Positions 1 to 9,718 of a stretch of DNA of 64,000 nucleotides are shown in pieces. The position numbers were made by a program, and so were the translations under genes. The stretch comes from Steinernema hermaphroditum (lineage: Eukaryota > Nematoda > Chromadorea > Rhabditida > Steinernematidae), in NCBI GenBank assembly GCA_030435675.1, contig CM059625.1:7688001-7752000 (forward strand), written 5' to 3'. Each line of letters begins with the position of its first letter. The first letter of the stretch is position 1. The notes under the pieces are model-generated. The model ran no database searches. It saw only the letters and a program-made list of their open reading frames with translations, and had not been told where the DNA came from.

Positions 1-1996
1 GGAAAGCACCCCTAACACTGTGACTCGGACTCCGTTATAGTTCCTAAATATGTTCCGTTGTCCGATTGTCCGCTCAGAAGATTCTAAAATCGCTATGTTG
101 CGTCCTCTATCAGTTTGTACTTTAGCCGTACCACCTGACCTTAGGTGAATGTATATTATTAAGCGCTCGTTCTCACTATGTGACTTATAATAAGACATAG
201 CATTGCGAGCATAGAATATATGCCATTTGTCTTTTTACTGCTGGGAGGAGAAGGAAAAAAAGTGCAACACTACCTGCGCCAGAAGGGACGAGCCAGTCAG
301 ATGACAGACGATTTTGCGACTGTAGTTTTGATCAGAGATTGAATGTTTTATTTTTAAAATAGCAGCAAATGGCAGCCACGCTAGCCTTATGTGAGCAAAT
401 CCTAAACATATATTTCGTTCAACCTGCGAACGGCTGCGCGCTCTGAGCCCCAGTTCCAAATCTAAAATGACCCTGTTTTTACTGTCTGACGATTGTCGGT
501 TGCACACACGCCGTTTCCCTAGCAACAGCTATGTCAGGTGAAAGATCCTGCATCCGATAAACAATAGTATGTAGTCACCCTAGCGGGACGTTTTTTTCGA
601 AAATGCCACTTACGACGTTCAAGATCCGCCGCCACGACATTGTATTACCCACTTCGCACGACCCGCTCATTTCTCTCGAGTCACGTGTGTTATAAATCGG
701 ACAGTGACAGCTGATAATGTCTACAGGTATGAACGTTTTAAGTCCTCGGTCGATTCAGCATGTGCAATCCTGTTTGTCCACAATTGGGGATATTATGAGG
801 GGCGAGACTGTGTAGGCGAACATCACCAGCGTGTTGCGCTTGTACGTGGCAGACCGAATATACTAGGTAGTTTTCGCCTTTTTCTATGTTATTTTTATGA
901 ATTATGCATGAGCTGGGATAATCTACATGTTCATGATGTTTTCGTTGTCTGCGAATCAAGCTACGTTCATTTGTAATGGACTCTTGCTCTCACAGTGATT
1001 ATTTCTTTCCCACATTGGGGCCTTTCTTTTGAGTCCATTTGCTATGGCTGTTTATCTGTATGGTGTGGTACCTCGTTGTCAGTTTGGAGATCATGAATGA
1101 TTAGCAATTGTCTCTGGATTAAGTAGCGCGTGGATTGTTCGTGACCACTTGGAAGACGCGTTCCCGTATTGTTCGACCTCTATCATAGAAGTGAGACGGA
1201 ACTGCTGATGGAAATGTTTCTTTCGGTCTTTGTTGTAGGTAGGATAGACTAAACCACCAACCACTCTGCGCTCTCCGTGTTGAACCCGCCGTGACGACAA
1301 CTACTCCCATTATCCTGAATCCTTCAGAAGTGCGCAGTTTTCTATATCTCTGTTTGCGTCTCTAACCGGGTCACCCTGCAGTCTGCGCTTGCGTAGAACA
1401 CCGTCCGCACCGCCTATTCCATCGCGCACCCTTTTGTGTACCCCCTCCCCTTAATAGGGTTCCACCTTCGCCGATTTCACTTTCGATAGAAACAGCTCGT
1501 GTCCGAGAGAATTCGTACGTCGATCCGAACTGTGGATGCAAGCATTTCAATCTGTTTCTTTCTAATTAATGCCAATTTCTGATTAATTTTGATTGCATCT
1601 ATCCTGTTGAAATCACGGTTTTGTCCCTCATCACATCTATCATACATATTTCGTGTGCGTGATAATCTATAATCACTGACCAGTGTTTGTTTATCATATG
1701 TGAGTTCCATGCATCGATAGAGAAGAAATTCTTTACTCTGAACTCATAATACATGCCGGTGCTTGAATGCAGTTGCACTCGCGCTCTCCCTCGCGCGCCA
1801 CCCCTGGTATCACCTTTCCGCCTTTCGCGCGCGCTCTGCCCTTCGGCTGTTAGCGGGAAACTGGTCAGCGCTCGTAGAGAATTGGATGACCGTCGTATTC
1901 ATGAGATTTTTTGTACTTTTGTTCGTACTTCTTGCTAATTTCGCGCATGATTCGTAGTGTACATATGTCTGCAAATGTATCTCTTTCAGTTCTCAG
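1..1996. other. 5' flank of CCCH gene copy 1, no gene recognised
   Basis: About 2 kb without a recognisable gene. Open frames here are short and match no family I know. A CACGTG E-box at 682-687 lies just before a TATAAAT at about 691, which looks like a core promoter, but I see no convincing coding start after it. The sequence is repeated at 6638-8633. Confidence 0.5.
1981..1996 (+). promoter_or_regulatory. Probable trans-splice acceptor of CCCH gene copy 1
   Basis: A pyrimidine-rich CTCTTTCAG ends at 1989, seven bases before the ATG at 1997. No upstream coding exon is visible, so the best reading is a spliced-leader acceptor. The same site recurs at 8618-8626 in copy 2. Confidence 0.55.
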
Positions 1997-2762
1997 ATGT
2001 CCGGATCAGTTATGAACATTCACCAGTATGTTAATCCTGATTTCGACAAGTGAGTGAACGGTCAGAAGTGCTGATGTTATTGTTATGGCTCGTTTTCAGG
2101 TACCACCAATTCGTGTCTCAACACTGCAAACATGCTACGAATGGTCGACCTGGTCTCGGTGCATCTCAAACTCAGAAAGTGCTATCACCTTCTTCTAACC
2201 AACTAACTGAGCGGAAATTTGCGAAGCCAGATTCGTACAAAACCGTCATGTGTCAAGCATGGTTGGAGTCGAAAGCCTGCCTGTTTGCGGAAAATTGTCG
2301 TTTTGCTCATGGTGAAGAGGAGCTGCGACCAATTAAGTAAGTTGGTCACATTTCCTTTGTAGTTCTCATTTGCATTTACTTTGCAGGACTGCTCCACGGC
2401 AGAATAACAAGTACAAAACTAAGTTGTGCGACAAGTACACAACGATCGGGATTTGCCCCTACGGCAACAGATGTTTGTTCATCCACCCTGATCCCCACAA
2501 ACGCGCACCGTCATTTCCTCGCTCCGAACAGGTACAGAAACGTTAAAACTCTAGGCTTCACTAAAATGTTTTATTTCAGAGTGCTGATTCGTTTGCGCAG
2601 CAAAATGCGAGCCAGGACTTTGGTTTTGGAGCGATTGGATCTCGACCTTCTCCGCCGTCGTCATTGGAATCATCCAATGATGGTTACTCTTATGATCCAT
2701 TCATGACAGGAGCTGATAGTCTTGCCCGCCGGCTGGCTGAAATTATGGATATTTGGAAGTAG
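1997..2762 (+). CDS. Tandem CCCH zinc-finger RNA-binding protein, copy 1
   Basis: Exons are 1997-2049, 2100-2336, 2387-2531 and 2580-2762. All phases agree, giving 205 residues. Two CCCH fingers, each C-x8-C-x5-C-x3-H, sit at about residues 69-88 and 111-130. Each follows the YKT lead-in typical of the TIS11/tristetraprolin family and of the nematode POS-1, OMA and MEX-5 proteins. Proteins of this family bind AU-rich sequences in mRNA 3'UTRs and control stability or translation, often in germ line and embryo. The N-terminus is short, and the C-terminal tail is serine-, glutamine- and glycine-rich. The predicted protein is identical to copy 2; the one coding difference I found is a silent TCG/TCA change. 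I cannot name the exact C. elegans orthologue. Confidence 0.9.
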
Positions 2763-2922
2763 AACTATCCCAGAAGATTAGCTCAGACTTTATTTATGGA
2801 CTTATCCTAATTATTTGCAATTCGCAATACTTTGTTATTTCGTAGAACTTTGCTAGCTTGATGAGAATTATTTGTACAAATAATAAGTTGTGTATCGTTG
2901 TGATGCTTTATGTGAAGGAGCG

Positions 2923-2928
2923 AATAAA
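2923..2928 (+). terminator. Poly(A) signal of CCCH gene copy 1
   Basis: AATAAA lies 161 bases after the stop codon of the CCCH gene and about 150 bases before the next start codon on the same strand. The matching site in copy 2 is at 9560-9565. Confidence 0.6.
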
Positions 2929-3081
2929 TACTTGGACGAAGGTTGATTTTTTCGTGGAATGTTGATTGGCGCTTCATCTTTCGCATCGATGGGCTGAGCA
3001 TTATGGTCATGCTAGTGAACTTCCGGTGGATAAGTAGGGACGGCGATTTGTGAAGTACGAGCGCGAGTTGTCATTGTCACG

Positions 3082-4760
3082 ATGGTGGAGCCGGTGGTTG
3101 GAAACGTCAAGCCAAGTGGAGATATCCTGGAAAAGGGGCAGCTTGTTTTTGATGCCAATTTCGAATCCGGTGAGTTGCAGCTCTATGATATCTATGCGGA
3201 TATAACTATTGTGCTAGGCAATCTCGGTCGTGTAGATTCATTAGGGATATCAGAGTACGATTTATTCATCAGGCCGGACACATGCAGTCCGCGCCATCGA
3301 GTATGGTATTACTTCGCCGTAGAGAACGCGAAGGAAAATCAGGCTGGTTTTGCAACGCGTGGACAGAAGAAAGTAAACGGTTAATTTAGCGCGTAGTGTT
3401 CAATATCGTTAACTTCTCGAAGGACCGGAACCTCTTTGATTCGGCGTCTGCCGCTCCCGTCTACAAAGCTTCCTCGCAAACGTCTTGGTGAGCTCCGAGC
3501 GAGTAACCATATCTGACTATGAGCCTCACCCGAAGGTCGAGAATACCGATAAAGAACCTGTACTACTACCGGAGTGCTGCACACGGCAACCGCTTCACTT
3601 GCATAGATAACTTGACGGCAAACCCTGTGGCAGTTATCAGTGTTCATTATATTATATCCACACGATGTCCATTCAACGTACTGCACATTTTTACGGCTCG
3701 ATTATTGTTCGGTCTTTCGACCGAACTTTCCAAAAATTTTTGGCTTACGTTCGTGCGCCAGGGTTTACATGGTCATCGGTTCCAAAAATTAATGATCATG
3801 TTTGAACCGGTCAGTTGCGGGCTATACCACCAATTCGGGACTGTCTGGCCGCAACGGCAACACGATGTCTGGTCAGAGAAGGCAGGGTAACGCATTTGCA
3901 CTTATATTGTCTAGCAGACTTGCACTGTTACTGTCTACTTTGCCCTGCCTTCTCTGACCAGACATCGTGCTGCCGTTGCGGCCAGACAGTCTCGAATTGG
4001 TGGTATAGCCCGCGACTGACCGGTTCAAACATGATCATTAATTTTTGGAACCCCATGTACGTGTAAGGCCACGCAAACGAACGTAAGGCTTAAATTTTTG
4101 GAAAGTTCGGTCGAAAGACTGAACAATAATCGATGCCCTTTCTCAACAAGGGATTTATGACCGTTTCCGTACGGTTATGCTGAGTGGAAATTTGGTAAAC
4201 TTTAAAAAACTTGCAATATTCTATCTAGCGATTCTATTTGGAGGCGATACAATAACACTCACAAGTGTTGACAAGCATTGTGACATCAAGACTGACAGTC
4301 GGGGCGTGTTCGCACTGTTCTTCTATGTGTCGTTCAACACATCAACTCTGTTGTTCGAGCACGACGTATGTCAAATCGAACGTCCTGGTGGTACACGTTC
4401 AACTCTTCAGCACTGGTACAAGAACAAACCAGTGGCTTCCAAGGGCCACATAGATCGACCTCGATGTTTTTGCAAGATTTCAGATCACGGAAAACCCGAA
4501 ACCGAAATTTTCGGGTACCCAACCCGACAACTCTGGTTCTTGCAAAAACGGCGCTCGGATTTGATCAATCGGTCCCTGCAAATTATAGGTATACAGAAAG
4601 AAGCTACAAAAATCGCACATATTGAATTTAAAATATCGCAAGGTTTTCTTCCAAGAAATTGCAACGCTGAAAAAATACACTGACCTGAAATTTCTGATTC
4701 AGTGCGTACTGAGCGCGGCTGAGCTGCGTTCAGCCATTTGTTTACCGAACGAATTTGACA
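3082..4760 (+). pseudogene. Truncated, rearranged copy of ccpp-6
   Basis: Exons 1-3 (3082-3169, 3218-3342, 3390-3487) and the first part of exon 4 (3524-3597) match the intact gene at 9719 almost base for base; one change makes an isoleucine where copy 2 has valine. At 3597 the match stops and about 945 bases of unrelated DNA follow, including a foldback element. A scrap of exon 5 reappears at about 4545-4569. It is fused directly to sequence matching the following intron of copy 2 (about 4570-4620), so the rest of exon 5, with the zinc-binding HPGE motif, is missing. A weaker match to the next exon (FLI...AAxLRS) lies at about 4689-4735. No later exons were found. The product could not be an active peptidase. 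Confidence 0.85.
3699..4132. mobile_element. Foldback inverted-repeat element
   Basis: Two arms of about 190 bases, 3699-3890 and 3940-4132, are inverted copies of each other at roughly 90 percent identity, around a 49-base spacer. Each outer end carries its own small hairpin: GTTCGGTC, a TTTC loop, then GACCGAAC at 3708-3727, and the mirrored, slightly imperfect form at 4105-4124. No transposase frame is present. The layout fits a non-autonomous foldback or MITE-like element, or a hairpin-forming locus. It sits inside the DNA that interrupts ccpp-6 copy 1. I do not see a clear target-site duplication. Confidence 0.8.
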
Positions 4761-6637
4761 GCGAACATTCGTTTTTCAATCGTCGGAGAGTCCACTTTTG
4801 TGTGGCCCGACGCAGACAACGTGTGTTTACAGCTGGATCGCCCATGAACGCGCACCTCTGAACGATTTGGCGATTGTCTTATATATGTCTTCAGGATAGA
4901 CCAGTCATTGTGACTGGCTCGTTCATACCGCCCGAAAGACTTTTTTCGTAAATGGAGCCTATTTTTATCCCCCTTCTTCGCTTAAAGGTGCACTGTTTGC
5001 ATTTGAGAGGACTCTGGAGATCCTATCATTTGTATTAGTTGTCCAATTTTCCTTATTCACCTGTGACTGACATTAGGATATATCCCCAGTGAAACACAGC
5101 TAGTGTGCTTTGTTTTGTGTAGAGCAATCGTGAAGAGACAAAACTTATTTACGCGTGCATCGGTAATACAAACAATTCAGCACGAACCGTATTTCCTTTT
5201 TGATTATTCTTATCGCAGTGCAGTTTTAACCCTTAGTGTGATCCAATCATGAAAGTGTCTGTCGCACATTAAGAAGATTTGAGCTCGTTGTATGGCCACT
5301 GGCTATACTGGCTGCTTTCTTTATAGGTTCATCTTAATGTTGAGGCGCGTAAGCGATCGGCCTGTCGTTCGCAGGGTCCCCAAACGGCGAGTGATAGAAA
5401 GTAGAAGGGAATGCGAGGGAAGAAAAAACGGGCGCGGTCAGCAGCTAGCCGATAACAATGACGCCTTGGGCGCCCACTGACCGTCCGCGGCGACGCAGAC
5501 CGTCGATGACGACACGATCCTTGAAGAAACCAAGACAAACGAGAGAGTGAAACCGGCTAAGCTCTCATTGCGCTGTCTCTCGCTTTACCCTCTTCTTCAC
5601 CAGCTGCACCCTCTTCGGACCCTCAGGTGTAGAGTCTTTGTTCGCTTTATGGCTGACTTGTTCCCACGATCTTGTCTGCACTTTGCGCGATGATGCATTC
5701 GTCGTTCTTTCTTCGATGCACTTCTTGTCTACCGTCGTCACATAAGTCACAACCTCCTTCAGTTGAAAGTTCACCCTTACATCGTGTACCATTATAAGCA
5801 TACTATGCGCATTATTCATGTGATTCCAGCTACGATGAGGAATGCGCTGAAATAAGAAAATAAAAAATATACAATAAATTTGCGCGCACTGACCTCGTTT
5901 TAAATTATTTTATCGTTTTCGATCACAAATTTTACTTGCTCCTCACTTTCCGGTCTTCACGCTGAACATCAATTTTTCTCTTCTTTGAAACTTTAAATAC
6001 CTATTTAACATTGTACTTATTCTTCAAGTCCGTTCTTCATTTACCTGTTCTATATATTTCTTTATCAGCTGTTCAATGAGAGCGCAGTTGGCGCGATGTT
6101 TAGGCTAAAGACAACAGCGAAGAGCGCAGTAGGGACTGTATCGTCACTTTCACTTTTCTTCTGTTCACATAGGCGAAGCGTGGAAAGGAAGTTGAAACGG
6201 GAAGGTGATCGATGACTGTCTTCTTCTCGTCTACCCCTTCAGCATTCAAATTTCCTTGAATATCTATTTATATATTATCGATCTATTTATTTTTGTGCGA
6301 TATTTCGTGTATAATTTATGCAATCGCTTAGTTTAGACTTGGATGATTTATTTGTATAAATAGTGCGCGGCTAATCGCATTATATATAAGGGTACCCTAT
6401 CAGGGGCAATCAATATGAATGTAGTTATATAATACCATTTCAAGTTGTCACCACCTTGACCACTTAGGTTTCCGCCTCCTTACAGCTTCTTTCTATTAAA
6501 TTACACTCATCGGTCGTTTAAGTCGAAAACAGGACCTGCTGAAGGTCAGCGAATATAAAAGCGCGGGAAAGTGCAACTTTCGTCGCATCAAAACGGCTTT
6601 AATCGATCGAACCATATTTCATTCGCAAGGTGGTAAA
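4760..6637. other. Spacer between duplication copies, no gene recognised
   Basis: This DNA occurs once in the window. It holds only short open frames. The most gene-like is an 84-codon ATG frame on the minus strand (5819 to 5565), lysine- and arginine-rich at its end, with no family I recognise. Stretches near 5850-6010 and 6240-6430 are AT-rich. TATA-like motifs lie near 6382 and 6554. Confidence 0.5.
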
Positions 6638-8633
6638 GGAAAGCACCCCTAACACTGTGACTCGGACTCCGTTATAGTTCCTAAATATGTTCCGTTGTCC
6701 GATTGTCCGCTCAGAAGATTCTAAAATCGCTATGTTGCGTCCTCTATCAGTTTGTACTTTAGCCGTACCACCTGACCTTAGGTGAATGTATATTATTAAG
6801 CGCTCGTTCTCACTATGTGACTTATAATAAGACATAGCATTGCGAGCATAGAATATATGCCATTTGTCTTTTTACTGCTGGGAGGAGAAGGAAAAAAAGT
6901 GCAACACTACCTGCGCCAGAAGGGACGAGCCAGTCAGATGACAGACGATTTTGCGACTGTAGTTTTGATCAGAGATTGAATGTTTTATTTTTAAAATAGC
7001 AGCAAATGGCAGCCACGCTAGCCTTATGTGAGCAAATCCTAAACATATATTTCGTTCAACCTGCGAACGGCTGCGCGCTCTGAGCCCCAGTTCCAAATCT
7101 AAAATGACCCTGTTTTTACTGTCTGACGATTGTCGGTTGCACACACGCCGTTTCCCTAGCAACAGCTATGTCAGGTGAAAGATCCTGCATCCGATAAACA
7201 ATAGTATGTAGTCACCCTAGCGGGACGTTTTTTTCGAAAATGCCACTTACGACGTTCAAGATCCGCCGCCACGACATTGTATTACCCACTTCGCACGACC
7301 CGCTCATTTCTCTCGAGTCACGTGTGTTATAAATCGGACAGTGACAGCTGATAATGTCTACAGGTATGAACGTTTTAAGTCCTCGGTCGATTCAGCATGT
7401 GCAATCCTGTTTGTCCACAATTGGGGATATTATGAGGGGCGAGACTGTGTAGGCGAACATCACCAGCGTGTTGCGCTTGTACGTGGCAGACCGAATATAC
7501 TAGGTAGTTTTCGCCTTTTTCTATGTTATTTTTATGAATTATGCATGAGCTGGGATAATCTACATGTTCATGATGTTTTCGTTGTCTGCGAATCAAGCTA
7601 CGTTCATTTGTAATGGACTCTTGCTCTCACAGTGATTATTTCTTTCCCACATTGGGGCCTTTCTTTTGAGTCCATTTGCTATGGCTGTTTATCTGTATGG
7701 TGTGGTACCTCGTTGTCAGTTTGGAGATCATGAATGATTAGCAATTGTCTCTGGATTAAGTAGCGCGTGGATTGTTCGTGACCACTTGGAAGACGCGTTC
7801 CCGTATTGTTCGACCTCTATCATAGAAGTGAGACGGAACTGCTGATGGAAATGTTTCTTTCGGTCTTTGTTGTAGGTAGGATAGACTAAACCACCAACCA
7901 CTCTGCGCTCTCCGTGTTGAACCCGCCGTGACGACAACTACTCCCATTATCCTGAATCCTTCAGAAGTGCGCAGTTTTCTATATCTCTGTTTGCGTCTCT
8001 AACCGGGTCACCCTGCAGTCTGCGCTTGCGTAGAACACCGTCCGCACCGCCTATTCCATCGCGCACCCTTTTGTGTACCCCCTCCCCTTAATAGGGTTCC
8101 ACCTTCGCCGATTTCACTTTCGATAGAAACAGCTCGTGTCCGAGAGAATTCGTACGTCGATCCGAACTGTGGATGCAAGCATTTCAATCTGTTTCTTTCT
8201 AATTAATGCCAATTTCTGATTAATTTTGATTGCATCTATCCTGTTGAAATCACGGTTTTGTCCCTCATCACATCTATCATACATATTTCGTGTGCGTGAT
8301 AATCTATAATCACTGACCAGTGTTTGTTTATCATATGTGAGTTCCATGCATCGATAGAGAAGAAATTCTTTACTCTGAACTCATAATACATGCCGGTGCT
8401 TGAATGCAGTTGCACTCGCGCTCTCCCTCGCGCGCCACCCCTGGTATCACCTTTCCGCCTTTCGCGCGCGCTCTGCCCTTCGGCTGTTAGCGGGAAACTG
8501 GTCAGCGCTCGTAGAGAATTGGATGACCGTCGTATTCATGAGATTTTTTGTACTTTTGTTCGTACTTCTTGCTAATTTCGCGCATGATTCGTAGTGTACA
8601 TATGTCTGCAAATGTATCTCTTTCAGTTCTCAG
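6638..8633. other. 5' flank of CCCH gene copy 2, no gene recognised
   Basis: A duplicate of 1-1996. The CACGTG plus TATAAAT pair recurs at 7319-7324 and about 7328. No coding gene was recognised on either strand. Confidence 0.5.
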
Positions 8634-9399
8634 ATGTCCGGATCAGTTATGAACATTCACCAGTATGTTAATCCTGATTTCGACAAGTGAGTGAACGGTC
8701 AGAAGTGCTGATGTTATTGTTATGGCTCGTTTTCAGGTACCACCAATTCGTGTCTCAACACTGCAAACATGCTACGAATGGTCGACCTGGTCTCGGTGCA
8801 TCTCAAACTCAGAAAGTGCTATCACCTTCTTCTAACCAACTAACTGAGCGGAAATTTGCGAAGCCAGATTCGTACAAAACCGTCATGTGTCAAGCATGGT
8901 TGGAGTCGAAAGCCTGCCTGTTTGCGGAAAATTGTCGTTTTGCTCATGGTGAAGAGGAGCTGCGACCAATTAAGTAAGTTGGTCACATTTCCTTTGTAGT
9001 TCTCATTTGCATTTACCTTGCAGGACTGCTCCACGGCAGAATAACAAGTACAAAACTAAGTTGTGCGACAAGTACACAACGATCGGGATTTGCCCCTACG
9101 GCAACAGATGTTTGTTCATCCACCCTGATCCCCACAAACGCGCACCGTCATTTCCTCGCTCCGAACAGGTACAGAAACGTTAAAACTCTAGGCTTCACTA
9201 AAATGTTTTATTTCAGAGTGCTGATTCGTTTGCGCAGCAAAATGCGAGCCAGGACTTTGGTTTTGGAGCGATTGGATCTCGACCTTCTCCGCCGTCATCA
9301 TTGGAATCATCCAATGATGGTTACTCTTATGATCCATTCATGACAGGAGCTGATAGTCTTGCCCGCCGGCTGGCTGAAATTATGGATATTTGGAAGTAG
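8634..9399 (+). CDS. Tandem CCCH zinc-finger RNA-binding protein, copy 2
   Basis: Exons are 8634-8686, 8737-8973, 9024-9168 and 9217-9399, giving the same 205-residue product as copy 1. Both C-x8-C-x5-C-x3-H fingers are intact, so both copies look functional. A TTTCAG acceptor ends at 8626, seven bases before the ATG. An AATAAA follows the stop at 9560. The next gene, ccpp-6, starts 319 bases after this stop on the same strand. This could be an operon pair, although no clear trans-splice acceptor is visible just before the ccpp-6 start. Confidence 0.92.
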
Positions 9400-9559
9400 C
9401 ACTACCCCAGAAGAGTAGCTCAGACTTTATTTATGGACTTATCCTAATTATTTGCAATTCGCAATACTTTGTTATTTCGTAGAACTTTGCTAGCTTGACG
9501 AGAATTATTTGTACAAATAATAAGTTGTGTATCGTTGTGATGCTTTATGTGAAGGAGCC

Positions 9560-9565
9560 AATAAA
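9560..9565 (+). terminator. Poly(A) signal of CCCH gene copy 2
   Basis: AATAAA 161 bases after the CCCH stop codon and 154 bases before the ccpp-6 ATG. Confidence 0.6.
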
Positions 9566-9718
9566 TACTTGGACGAAGGTTGATTTTGTCGTGGAATGTT
9601 GATTGGCACTTCATCTTTCGCATCGATGGGCTGAGCATTATGGTCATGCTAGTGAACTTCCGGTGGATAAGTAGGGACGGCGATTTGTGAAGTACGAGCG
9701 CGAGTTGTCATTGTCACG

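Larger units (their letters stand above)
1..3597. repeat. Large direct duplication, copy 1
   Basis: This segment recurs at 6638-10234 with a constant offset of 6637 bases and no insertions or deletions that I can see. It holds about 2 kb of upstream DNA, a whole CCCH zinc-finger gene and the first three and a half exons of ccpp-6. The first 2.38 kb looks identical in the two copies. I found ten single-base differences, all between about 2380 and 3549. Because copy 1 starts at the first base of the window, the true left edge of the unit may lie further upstream. The right edge is sharp at 3597, inside ccpp-6 exon 4. Confidence 0.97.

Noticed and set aside
4177..4683. 168-codon open frame beside the foldback element
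   Set aside because: It reads through both the ccpp-6 exon 5 scrap and adjoining intron-derived sequence, so it is most likely open by chance.
5565..5819. 84-codon minus-strand frame starting with ATG
   Set aside because: No homology, no splice or trans-splice signal before the start, and alone in a gene-free spacer.
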